DNA from: an uncultured Eubacteriales bacterium
Lineage (GTDB): Bacteria > Bacillota > Clostridia > Lachnospirales > Lachnospiraceae
Length of the DNA: 17,262 nucleotides
Direction of reading: 5' to 3'
Assembly: GCA_900321525.1 (NCBI GenBank)
Contig: ONWL01000012.1
Span: 1 to 17,262 of the forward strand
Every line of letters begins with the position of its first letter. Position 1 is the first letter of the stretch. The notes beneath the pieces were generated by a model. That model was not told the DNA's origin, ran no database searches, and was given only the letters and a program-made list of their open reading frames with translations. The position numbers were made by a program, and so were the translations under genes. Positions 1 to 6,774 of this stretch are shown in pieces.

Positions 1-92
1 TCAGAATGCAATTGGGGACTATACACCGTAGACCGGAAAAAGAAATGGTGAGAAACGAATTCTACATGCATCTTGTGACATAAGATGGATAC

Positions 93-146
93 AAAAACAG
101 CATGGAGATGCAAAGTCTGATCCCTTTGTTCTCTCATGCTGTTTTT
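93..146 (-). terminator. Intrinsic terminator after larC1
   Basis: A 12-bp stem (AAAAACAGCATG with CATGCTGTTTTT) continues inward through GAGA/TCTC and CAAAG/CTTTG with small bulges. On the minus strand it ends in TTTTT and begins two bases after the larC1 stop codon. The A-run/T-run symmetry means it could also stop transcription arriving from the left on the plus strand. Confidence 0.75.
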
Positions 147-148
147 CA

Positions 149-1024
149 TTACGATATCCGCTCCCCTAACATCGCCCGTACACAGTTGGCCGCCGGAAAT
201 TCCTTCCTGCCCATGCCGTAACCGATTTTCTCTACTTTCATCAGTGGCAGATTTCCAAACTCATCTGCAAACTGCCTGATCAGGGCTGCTCCTGTAGGGG
301 TACACAATTCCCCTTTGATCTGTCCTCCATAAATGGGCACCCCCTGCAAAATATAGGCGGTAGCCGGTGCCGGTACCGGCAGGATACCATGGGCGCACCG
401 CACCCGACCGCTTCCCACATGAACCGGAGAGACAATCACCTGCTCTACTGCCAGTTCCTGCATCAGCAGACACACGCTGACCACATCTGCCACCGCATCT
501 AACGTCCCTACCTCATGAAAGTGAATTTCCTCTACTTTACATCCATGCACATGCCCCTCTGCCTCTGCAATGCGCAGATACACTGCCCTGGCATTCTCCT
601 TCACATCCTCTGGCAGTTCCAGTTCATCGATGATGTGGCAAATATCATGCAGACTGGTGTGATGGTGATGCTCTTTATGATGGTGTTCTCCATGAATATG
701 ATGATGTTCTCCATAGACATGGGCTTCATGATGGTGTTCTCCATGTTCATGTACATGATCTTCGTGATGGTGAGGATGCCCTTCCTGCACATGTCTCATC
801 TCCACATCATGACTTTCCTCTTCTACTCCATTTACCCGCACAGAAAAATGGGTGCCGGTAATCCCACAGCTCGCTGCCCGTTCCTTCTGAAAAGACACGC
901 CCGGCAATCCCAAATCATTCAATCGCTCTAACACTGCTTCCGGTTCCGGATGTAGTTCCAACAGGGCAGCTGCTAACATGTCTCCTGCTGCCCCCATATT
1001 GCACTCAAGGTATAGTGTTCTCAT
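149..1024 (-). CDS. larC1: LarC1-type nickel-insertion protein (nickel pincer cofactor synthesis), His-rich, no LarC2 half
   Basis: Predicted 291-aa cytosolic protein of the LarC (former DUF111) family, which inserts nickel into the pincer cofactor of lactate racemase and related LarA enzymes. Family signatures visible are LYLECNMGAAGDM at the N-terminus, HFHEVGTLDAVADVV, GSGRVRCAHGILPVPAP, GELCTPTGAAL and a final GYGMGRKEF..RAMLGE. Between roughly residues 85 and 125 is a very His-rich stretch with three GEHHH repeats, a plausible nickel store. I chose the ATG at 1022-1024 because GGAG lies 9 bases upstream; the ATG two codons earlier leaves only 3 bases, and the open frame to 1120 has no ribosome site. 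Full-length LarC has a C-terminal LarC2 domain, in some lactobacilli joined to LarC1 by ribosomal frameshifting. Here the protein stops at the LarC1 boundary and a terminator follows, so LarC2 is absent locally. Family call secure; activity without LarC2 is uncertain. Confidence 0.85.
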   Translation of the reverse strand: MRTLYLECNMGAAGDMLAAALLELHPEPEAVLERLNDLGLPGVSFQKERAASCGITGTHFSVRVNGVEEESHDVEMRHVQEGHPHHHEDHVHEHGEHHHEAHVYGEHHHIHGEHHHKEHHHHTSLHDICHIIDELELPEDVKENARAVYLRIAEAEGHVHGCKVEEIHFHEVGTLDAVADVVSVCLLMQELAVEQVIVSPVHVGSGRVRCAHGILPVPAPATAYILQGVPIYGGQIKGELCTPTGAALIRQFADEFGNLPLMKVEKIGYGMGRKEFPAANCVRAMLGERIS

Positions 1025-1073
1025 ATCCATATTCTCCGTTCTTTTCGTATGGTTTCGTAACCGTTCCGTATGG

Positions 1074-1130
1074 AATTGCTTCCTATCATATAGTTTACCT
1101 TGTCTGAACTGCAAATGCAATCAAAATATC
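1074..1130. repeat. 57-bp direct repeat, copy 1 (larC1 upstream region)
   Basis: It matches 1923-1979 in the same orientation at 56 of 57 positions, the only difference being T1089 versus C1938. A weaker match continues about 10 bases to the left. The two copies are 849 bp apart and flank the remnant regulator gene. This copy contains the likely larC1 promoter. Confidence 0.95.
1085..1114 (-). promoter_or_regulatory. Candidate larC1 promoter
   Basis: On the minus strand a -10 TATGAT (1085-1090) is preceded at 18 bp by a weak -35 TTGCAG (1109-1114). Transcription would start near 1078, leaving about 54 nt before the larC1 start codon. The single mismatch between the two 57-bp repeats falls in this -10, so the second copy should be weaker. 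Confidence 0.4.
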
Positions 1131-1163
1131 TGGTAAAAATTCATTATTTTATGTAAATTTATA

Positions 1164-1192
1164 TGGACAGAACATGTTTTTGTCTATATAAT
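1164..1192 (+). promoter_or_regulatory. Promoter of the AlbA_2/RecG-like remnant
   Basis: TGGACA (1164-1169), a 17-bp spacer, and a perfect TATAAT (1187-1192) form a near-consensus housekeeping promoter pointing at the remnant gene starting at 1306. It lies inside the segment bounded by the 57-bp repeats. Confidence 0.6.
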
Positions 1193-1273
1193 AATTCTAA
1201 GAGGAAACCGCTAAATAACATAAAAAACAATTTTTCCAATCAAACATGTACAAAAACTGGAGAAAGGGAGCAA

Positions 1274-1296
1274 GGAGTGATCAATCAAGTCACTCC
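1274..1296 (+). promoter_or_regulatory. Hairpin that could cover the Shine-Dalgarno of the remnant gene
   Basis: GGAGTGA (1274-1280) and TCACTCC (1290-1296) can form a 7-bp stem with a 9-base loop. The left arm contains the AAGGAG of the only good ribosome site upstream of the ATG at 1306, but that site is about 28 bases away. The effective start of the remnant is therefore unclear. Confidence 0.3.
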
Positions 1297-1305
1297 TGTC
1301 ATGAT

Positions 1306-1848
1306 ATGAGCAATACAATACAAATACTACCAAAGGAGCTGCTTGATCTGATCCGCCACGGAGAAAACTACCAGATCGAGTACAAGGAAGCAACGATAGA
1401 TCTGCCCAAATCACTGTTCGATTCCATCGGTTATGCGGATGAACTTGGTTCCGGTATGCGCAACAGCTACAAGTACACCCTAATGTACAGCGGTGCAGAA
1501 CCTGAGTTTATTGAGGGAGATATTTTTAAGATCATTATCCCGCTCTCTGTTGGCTCTATGATAAAAGTCGGTCCGGGGACTTCACCAGTGACAAGTGGTG
1601 AAGTGAGTGGTGAAGTGAGTGGTGAAGCCGATTCGATATCCATCAAGCTTGATATTCAGAAGCTGAACGCTCTTTTGAACTATCTTGAAGAACCAAAAAC
1701 ACGAAATGAAATGCAGGTATTCTGTGGCATTCGTTCTCAGGACTACTTCAGGCGAAATATTCTTGTGCCATTGCTAAACAGCAAAAGAATTGTCCGTACT
1801 ATCCCGGACAAACCCAACAGCAGCAAGCAGAAATATGTTAAGAAATAA
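1306..1848 (+). pseudogene. Internally deleted AlbA_2 / RecG-like ATP-binding transcriptional regulator
   Basis: A 180-codon open frame joins the two ends of a protein family that normally has about 450-480 residues. Residues 8-40 (LPKELLDLIRHGENYQIEYKEA..LPKSLFDS) are the start of an AlbA_2 domain. The text then jumps directly to GYADELGSGMRNSYKYT..YSGAEPEFIEGDIFK, which is the C-terminal ATP-binding (HATPase_c_4-like) part. A TSGEVSGEVSGEA linker and a winged-helix-like tail ending KQKYVKK follow. Roughly 250-280 residues of the middle are missing but the frame is preserved, so a short protein could still be made from the strong promoter at 1164-1192. The frame is open upstream to an ATG at 1246 with no ribosome site. 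It lies opposite to its neighbours, between two 57-bp repeats, which suggests it arrived as an insertion. Whether the short form has a function is unknown. Confidence 0.75.
1594..1629 (+). repeat. 12-bp tandem repeat coding the SGEV linker
   Basis: Three consecutive copies of AGTGGTGAAGTG (the third ends in CC) encode the SGEV repeats typical of the linker before the winged-helix domain in this family. Preceding bases TTCACCA (1581-1587) can pair with TGGTGAA (1596-1602). Confidence 0.8.
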
Positions 1849-1875
1849 GTGCAACACCAGCTGTTCAAATCCCTT

Positions 1876-1909
1876 TCATGAGACATAGGCAATTGCCTAT
1901 GTCTCATGA
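1876..1909. repeat. Perfect 34-bp palindrome after the remnant gene
   Basis: All 17 base pairs are perfect with no spacer; the centre is GGCAATTGCC at 1888-1897. It begins 28 bases after the remnant stop codon. No T-run follows on either strand, so it is not a typical intrinsic terminator. It could form a cruciform or a symmetric binding site. Its core TAGGCAATTGC is identical to the terminal 11 bases of the MITE-like element at 12043. Confidence 0.9.
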
Positions 1910-1922
1910 TGATTCTGTACGC

Positions 1923-1979
1923 AATTGCTTCCTATCACATAGTTTACCTTGTCTGAACTGCAAATGCAATCAAAATATC
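1923..1979. repeat. 57-bp direct repeat, copy 2 (just after the hydrolase gene)
   Basis: Second copy of the 1074-1130 repeat. It ends one base before the serine hydrolase stop codon (1981). The simplest ancestral order is hydrolase, one 57-bp promoter copy, larC1, with 849 bp (one repeat plus cargo) added later. Confidence 0.95.
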
Positions 1980-1980
1980 G

Positions 1981-3789
1981 CTACACCATCCAAAACACAA
2001 ACAGATTCCAATAACAGATATTCACAACCGTCACAAGCAGCAATCCCACCACACAAATATTGTATGCCTTGCGCTTTTTTGTAGAAGGGTACTTTTTGAT
2101 CTTCCAAATCCCATATGCGGCAGTCAATCCCATCCCCAGTGCCACCAGTCCAAATCCGGCAAACATCCATTGATAACTGCGATACAACACATACCCGGAT
2201 ACCTGTATGATGACTGCTACCAGCAGTCCCAAAGCAATCAACTGAAGGAAAGCAGACCCTGTACTCCATTTTCCAAGCACAATCTGTGGTTTTTCTTTGT
2301 GCCTGATTTTCCTGACAAGTATTCGAATCCATTTCACAAACAAACTGATCACAGAAAAGCCCACAGCTGCCACCCAGAGGAAAAACAATCCCATTTCCAG
2401 ACCAAAAGTGGCTGTGGGTACTTTCAAAAGATCGCCGTAAGCATAGCAGACTTTTTCGATTCCATCCTGATTTCCCGCTGCCCACATTTCTTCTTCATCC
2501 TCTATGGTCTGAAAAGACAGGCTCATCGCCTTAAAAGGACCTTTCCGCACCACTCTTGCACTTCGATACATTCCTTTTGGTGTCTTCTGTTCCGGCAAAT
2601 ATCGGTCTGCCTGAAATTCCCCAAAAATCAGCGGCATCATATCTGTATTGTACACCTGCTCACCGGATTGATTGGTCATCACCACCGCACCTACCTGCTT
2701 TGTCAGATCAAGCAGCAGATACGAGGAACATCCAGCTGTATTGCCACCATGCCCATAGGTCAGATTGGCAAAGGGCAGTACCCAGAACCCATGACAATTC
2801 AACGGTACCTGACTGTCTCCATAAAAATCCGTAGGCGTAAACAGCTGCTTCCATGTGTCCTTCTGTTCAAACAGCGGGCAATCTTCCTGCAACAGTGCCT
2901 TTGCAAAAACGGCAAAATCCGACAACGTGGAAGTACACATACCAGCCGGATACAAGGTAATGTAATAAAAACAATCCGGAATCAACTTTCCCGCTGCAGT
3001 ATAGCATGCCAGATTGTTTCGCTGTTCTTTCACCCATTCATTGTCACTTAAATCTGCTGCCACCCCACTGTGCTGCATGCCCAGAGGTTCAAAAATATGA
3101 CTCCGCACATATGCAGAAAATTCCATACCGGATACCCGTTCTACGATATAACCAGCCAATGCCACACCCCAGTTGGAATAAGCCGTAACCGTTCCCGGCT
3201 CATAAATCTGTGCCGGTTCGTGTGACTGTAATGCTTCTCCTAAAGGAAGAATCGCCCCTTCCTCTTTGACAAATAAGTCTGCATACAACTCCTGAAATCC
3301 TGCCGTATGATTCATCAGATGGGTCATGGTCACAGGGGTATCATAACGAAGATTGGTGAGAAACCCTTCTGGCAAATAGATAGCAATGTCCTGATCCGGT
3401 GCCAGCTTTCCCTGCTCATATAACTGCATCACACTGACCCATACCAAAAGCTTGGTAGCAGATCCCCACTCAAACACCGTATCTTCTGTCACAACAATTC
3501 CATTTTCCCGATTCGCATATCCTGCATAGTTTTCATAAAGAACGGACTGTGTATCAAACACTTCTACCGCCATTCCTACCGTCGTATCTCTATGTTCCTC
3601 TATGAACTCCTCTATCTGTTGTCCTATATCATCAGTAGAAATCCCCGATGGCAATGTGGACTCCGTTCCTTCTGCATATGCAAAAGAGGGACGAAATAAT
3701 GATACCACTGTTACCATGATGACAAAAAGAGTCCATCCTACTTTCCTCACTGTATCCATCCTGCTACTCCTCATTTCTATCTGTTTCAT
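1981..3789 (-). CDS. Membrane-anchored serine hydrolase (class C beta-lactamase / PBP-like)
   Basis: 602-aa exported protein of the beta-lactamase-related serine hydrolase family (Pfam Beta-lactamase). A signal or anchor segment occupies residues 17-38, ending near SFAYAEG. The catalytic set is complete: SATK at 110-113 (nucleophile Ser and Lys), YSN at 204-206 and HGG at 347-349. After the catalytic domain, four hydrophobic segments near 463-485, 511-536, 540-563 and 576-601 anchor it in the membrane with the active site outside. The start ATG overlaps the upstream kinase stop (ATGA), which indicates translational coupling and fixes the start; a longer open frame to 3882 is not needed. It is the last gene of a response regulator-kinase-hydrolase operon, so a role in peptidoglycan or peptide processing under envelope stress is likely but inferred. 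The substrate cannot be told from sequence. The family also includes peptidases and esterases. Confidence 0.88.
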   Translation of the reverse strand: MKQIEMRSSRMDTVRKVGWTLFVIMVTVVSLFRPSFAYAEGTESTLPSGISTDDIGQQIEEFIEEHRDTTVGMAVEVFDTQSVLYENYAGYANRENGIVVTEDTVFEWGSATKLLVWVSVMQLYEQGKLAPDQDIAIYLPEGFLTNLRYDTPVTMTHLMNHTAGFQELYADLFVKEEGAILPLGEALQSHEPAQIYEPGTVTAYSNWGVALAGYIVERVSGMEFSAYVRSHIFEPLGMQHSGVAADLSDNEWVKEQRNNLACYTAAGKLIPDCFYYITLYPAGMCTSTLSDFAVFAKALLQEDCPLFEQKDTWKQLFTPTDFYGDSQVPLNCHGFWVLPFANLTYGHGGNTAGCSSYLLLDLTKQVGAVVMTNQSGEQVYNTDMMPLIFGEFQADRYLPEQKTPKGMYRSARVVRKGPFKAMSLSFQTIEDEEEMWAAGNQDGIEKVCYAYGDLLKVPTATFGLEMGLFFLWVAAVGFSVISLFVKWIRILVRKIRHKEKPQIVLGKWSTGSAFLQLIALGLLVAVIIQVSGYVLYRSYQWMFAGFGLVALGMGLTAAYGIWKIKKYPSTKKRKAYNICVVGLLLVTVVNICYWNLFVFWMV

Positions 3790-5075
3790 AACTGCTCCGC
3801 CGGCAGCTTCACTGTAAACCGGCTGCCGCATTCCGGTGCAGATGTGACTTCGATGGTGCCGTGATGGGCTTCCACAATCCATCTGGCGATGGACAATCCC
3901 AGACCGGAACCGCCTTTTTCTCCATTTCGTGCCTGATCCGCCCGATAAAACCGTTCAAAGATATGCTCCAATTCTCCTGCCTCCATACCAATTCCCTCAT
4001 CCTGCACACTGTAAGACACCATCCCCGGCTCTATTCCCACTGCAAACGTGATACAATCTCCTTCCCCTGAATATTTCACTGCATTCTGCACAAAAATCCG
4101 AATGGACTGCTTGATCATTGCCACATCTCCCCGTGTCAATGCCCCGGGTTGGTCTTTCATCTTGTATCTATGCCGTTCTTCAATCATCATAGACTCTTCA
4201 AACACTTCTTTCACCACATCATTCAAATCAAAAGACACCTGATGCAGTGTATTTCTGCCACTGTCCCCTCTTGCCAGAAACAACAGCTGCTCCACCAGCT
4301 CTTTCATATGGGCAGATTCCTGCTTCAATGCTTCTATGGATTCATTGAGAACCGCTTCGTCTTCCTTTCCCCAACGATCCAGCAGATTCACATACCCTTC
4401 TATCACCGCAATAGGGGTACGCAGTTCATGAGATGCATCCGACACAAACCGTGCCTGCTGCTGCTGGCTTTCCTTCATGTGATGAAGCAGATTGTTCAGC
4501 GCCACCTCAATGCTCTGCAAATCTTTGTCCCCTGTATGGACTTCCGCCTCCGGTCCATCTGGTGAAATGCTTTCAATGGCCTGTTCTAGCGTAGAAAACT
4601 TCCCGGGATCAAAGGAAATGCTGCTCATCTCCTCTGCACGTACCGCCAGGTCATTGATGGGTTTTAATTTCCGCCGGATTTCTGAAGTGTGAAACAGGGC
4701 AAAGAACAGATGAATCCCCTGCAAAATCACCAGAATCACCGCTGCCGGAATGCAAAATTCCAGAAAGTCCGTCACAGGAAACCGGTATTCTTCCATCTCT
4801 GCCGGTTGGATCACATAGTCAATCTGCCTCCAGCTGATTCCATCTGTTCTGGTAAAATACCGTCCGGCATGCCGGTACGCCTCCACCCAGTCACTCATTT
4901 TCGCCTGGCTGTAGATCTGCTTCTCACAGGAATACAAATAGCCGCCGCACACCAGTGCCGCGACAATGAAATCGGTCAAAAGCAAATCCCAAAGGCGCTT
5001 CCGCCAGAAACTGCCGTTTAACTTTCTGGCAATGGAAGTCATCCGTTTCGCTCTGTTTTCTCTTTTTTCTGACAT
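3786..5075 (-). CDS. Sensor histidine kinase, HAMP/HisKA/HATPase type
   Basis: 429-aa membrane sensor kinase. The first TM segment is near residues 30-49 and the second near 103-127, with about 53 extracellular residues between them as the likely sensor. A HAMP-like linker (KLKPINDLAVRAEEM) follows. The H-box is SDASHELRTPIAVIEGY with the phospho-accepting His at 216. The N-box is FVQNAVKYS (Asn 331), G1 is VQDEGIGM, the F-box FERFYRAD and G2 GGSGLGLSIAR, so all catalytic motifs are present. The frame extends upstream to a GTG at 5106-5108 with a weak GGGA site; I prefer the ATG at 5073-5075, but both are possible. It lies 99 bases after the response regulator stop and overlaps the hydrolase start by 4 bases. 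The pair should phosphorylate the regulator at 5175-5879; the signal is unknown. Confidence 0.9.
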   Translation of the reverse strand: MSEKRENRAKRMTSIARKLNGSFWRKRLWDLLLTDFIVAALVCGGYLYSCEKQIYSQAKMSDWVEAYRHAGRYFTRTDGISWRQIDYVIQPAEMEEYRFPVTDFLEFCIPAAVILVILQGIHLFFALFHTSEIRRKLKPINDLAVRAEEMSSISFDPGKFSTLEQAIESISPDGPEAEVHTGDKDLQSIEVALNNLLHHMKESQQQQARFVSDASHELRTPIAVIEGYVNLLDRWGKEDEAVLNESIEALKQESAHMKELVEQLLFLARGDSGRNTLHQVSFDLNDVVKEVFEESMMIEERHRYKMKDQPGALTRGDVAMIKQSIRIFVQNAVKYSGEGDCITFAVGIEPGMVSYSVQDEGIGMEAGELEHIFERFYRADQARNGEKGGSGLGLSIARWIVEAHHGTIEVTSAPECGSRFTVKLPAEQL

Positions 5076-5174
5076 CCCTTTTCCCATTCCTTTGATGTTT
5101 GATTCCACAACTGTCCCATTTTTTCAATGCGGCAGGCTGACTGTTCGTTCATATATTCTTTATAATTTTCGCAG

Positions 5175-5879
5175 TTACATTTTATGCCTATCTTCTGATC
5201 CTTCCTCCCGAATCACATATCCGGCGCCCCGGACGGTATGAATCAGTTTGATCTGATACCGATCATCTATTTTCATCCGCAAATACCGTACATAGACATC
5301 GATCAGATTGGTTTCTCCTTCATAGTCATACCCACACACTTCTTCTAGCAGCTTTGCCCGGCTCATGACAATGTTTTTATTTCGCATCAATGTGTGAAGC
5401 AGTTCAAATTCCCGGTTGGTCAATTCCACCTGCTCCCCTCTCACTGTCACCTCATATCTGGCGACATCTAGTGTCACCTCTCCCACCGTCAGTTTTTCCT
5501 CCGGCTCTGCTTCTACCATCCGTCTGCGCTTGGCGTTGCGAATCCGGGCAAGCAGTTCTTCAATGGCAAATGGCTTGGTCATATAGTCGTCTGCCCCTGC
5601 ATCCAATCCCGCCACCTTATCCATCACCGCATCTCTGGCGGTGAGCAAAATCACCGGCACACTGCTTTCCTTTCGAATCCGCCGCAATACTTCCAGGCCA
5701 TTGAGACCCGGAAGCATCACATCCAACAGAATCAATGTGTAAGAACCAGAGACTGCCTTGTCAAGCCCCTCTCTGCCATCAAAAGCCTTCTCTATCTCAT
5801 AGCCCTCATGCTGTAATTCCAGCTCAATAAACCGGGCAATGTTCACTTCATCCTCAATCACAAGAATCCTGTCTGCCAT
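5175..5879 (-). CDS. OmpR-family response regulator
   Basis: 234-aa cytosolic DNA-binding regulator. The receiver domain covers about 1-118 with acidic pocket ED(9-10), phospho-acceptor Asp53 in LLDVMLPG, the conserved T80 and Lys102 in TKPF. The winged-helix output domain (about 130-225) has the usual LTNREFELL..V(I)DVYVRYLRMKI..TVRGAGYVI pattern. It is the cognate partner of the kinase downstream. A candidate promoter in the 134-bp gap upstream is TTGAAC (5939-5944), 16 bp, TATATG (5917-5922); both elements match 4 of 6, so this is weak. No terminator separates it from the DUF4342 gene upstream, so read-through expression is also possible. Confidence 0.93.
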   Translation of the reverse strand: MADRILVIEDEVNIARFIELELQHEGYEIEKAFDGREGLDKAVSGSYTLILLDVMLPGLNGLEVLRRIRKESSVPVILLTARDAVMDKVAGLDAGADDYMTKPFAIEELLARIRNAKRRRMVEAEPEEKLTVGEVTLDVARYEVTVRGEQVELTNREFELLHTLMRNKNIVMSRAKLLEEVCGYDYEGETNLIDVYVRYLRMKIDDRYQIKLIHTVRGAGYVIREEGSEDRHKM

Positions 5880-6013
5880 ATTCTTTCATTTCCCTTCTGT
5901 TAACACCCATGCCACACATATACCGTTGCTTACTTTTCGTTCAAATCAGATCACAATCCACACGCTTTCTTACGTTTCCTGATCCAACTCCGGTTCTTGT
6001 ATTCTGCACCCCT

Positions 6014-6562
6014 TTATTCTGCATCCTTCTGTTCCTGGAAGTTCTTTTTTACCTGCTCGCAGGCCTCAGATGCTTTTTCACACATTTCATTTAAGTCAAT
6101 GCTGGTCTTTTCAAAGCCGCTGAACTGATACCGGCATCCCATAAACATGCCGATGATCAACAATGGCAGTGTCACCCAAAAGGCACACACAAACCCGATC
6201 ATCAAAATCAATACCGGAACAGAAAGCACCTGTCTGTTTTCCCGAATGACTTCAAAATGCTTCTCCAAACTTGCTTTCAGCATTTTCTTGCACCATGCGG
6301 TAAACTTTCTCCATGTATCACCAGAAGATTTCTTCTGACAGTCTCTTGCATAAGTCTCCTGTGTCTGGTGAAATGCCTCCGAATGCTGTCCCTGCTCCGT
6401 AGACCATGTGCTATGAGACGGCTGTGGAATCTTGCCCTGCTTCTCTAAATACACCAAAGCATCTAACATGTCGTACTCACATGCTTCTAATGCTTCTTTT
6501 GCCACTTCGTAGGAAACCCCTGTCTTTTCTCTTACCTTTTCTACTTTCTCTAAAAAATCCAT
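6014..6562 (-). CDS. DUF4342 protein: UBA-like N-terminus plus one membrane region
   Basis: 182 aa. Residues 3-41 (EKVREKTGVSYEVAKEALEA..YDMLDALVYLEK) form the UBA/EF-Ts-like three-helix unit that defines DUF4342. A polar, Gln/Ser/His-rich linker runs to about 80. A basic amphipathic stretch is followed by a long hydrophobic segment near 112-142 (one long or two short TM helices), then a charged tail. The start is well supported by AAAGGAG 10 bases upstream. It sits immediately upstream of the response regulator-kinase-hydrolase set in the same direction. Proteins of this type are common next to envelope-stress genes in Clostridia, but no biochemical function is established that I know of. 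Its leader holds a palindromic tandem repeat (6635-6685). Confidence 0.8.
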   Translation of the reverse strand: MDFLEKVEKVREKTGVSYEVAKEALEACEYDMLDALVYLEKQGKIPQPSHSTWSTEQGQHSEAFHQTQETYARDCQKKSSGDTWRKFTAWCKKMLKASLEKHFEVIRENRQVLSVPVLILMIGFVCAFWVTLPLLIIGMFMGCRYQFSGFEKTSIDLNEMCEKASEACEQVKKNFQEQKDAE

Positions 6563-6634
6563 TCCCTATGCTCCTTTCCTTTGTGATCACTCTTAAGTAA
6601 TTGCCTCATGTCACCCTTTTATCAGATCTTCTTA

Positions 6635-6685
6635 TATCTGATCAGACGCTTCGTATCTGATCAGACGCTTCGCATCTGATGAGAA
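6635..6685. repeat. 19-bp palindromic tandem repeat in the DUF4342 leader
   Basis: Two perfect 19-bp units TATCTGATCAGACGCTTCG (6635-6653 and 6654-6672) and a partial third (6673-6685). Each full unit contains the 10-bp palindrome TCTGATCAGA. Half-site ATCAGAT also occurs at 6621-6627. Regular spacing of palindromes upstream of a gene resembles an operator array, but the binding factor is unknown. Confidence 0.85.
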
Positions 6686-6702
6686 TAGATTACAGGGAAT
6701 GG

Positions 6703-6741
6703 ATTAATCTGAAATAGAAGAAAGATTAAAATCAGATTAAT
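6703..6741. repeat. Inverted repeat ATTAATCTGA / TCAGATTAAT
   Basis: Ten perfect base pairs (6703-6712 with 6732-6741) around a 19-base AT-rich loop, located 22 bp past the stop codon of the second kinase. On the minus strand no T-run follows, so it is at best a weak terminator. It could instead be a leader structure of the transcript from the promoter at 6745-6774. The TCTGA motif recurs in the neighbouring tandem array. Confidence 0.6.
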
Positions 6742-6744
6742 TTT

Positions 6745-6774
6745 GATTATACCACGAAACTCTCATACTGTCTT
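6745..6774 (-). promoter_or_regulatory. Candidate promoter at the end of the second kinase gene
   Basis: Minus strand AAGACA (6769-6774), 18-bp spacer, perfect TATAAT (6745-6750). It would start transcription near 6738 and drive the DUF4342-regulator-kinase-hydrolase group with a leader of about 175 nt that contains both the inverted repeat and the tandem palindromes. Confidence 0.5.

Noticed and set aside
1..51. Plus-strand open frame ending in TGA at 49-51, possibly the 3' end of a convergent gene
   Set aside because: Only 16 codons are visible (SECNWGLYTVDRKKKW) and another frame is also open for a similar length. The bidirectional terminator at 93-146 fits a convergent gene, but no family can be recognised.
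70..88. Dyad CATCTT-N7-AAGATG left of the terminator
   Set aside because: Only 6 bp per arm and no gene start nearby; too weak to call.
515..931. 138-codon plus-strand frame opposite larC1
   Set aside because: Met/Phe-rich text produced by the antisense of the His-rich repeats.
2170..3051. 293-codon plus-strand frame opposite the serine hydrolase
   Set aside because: Shadow of a clearly coding minus strand; the protein has no recognisable motif.
6635..6685. CRISPR-like array
   Set aside because: Units are directly tandem with no spacers.
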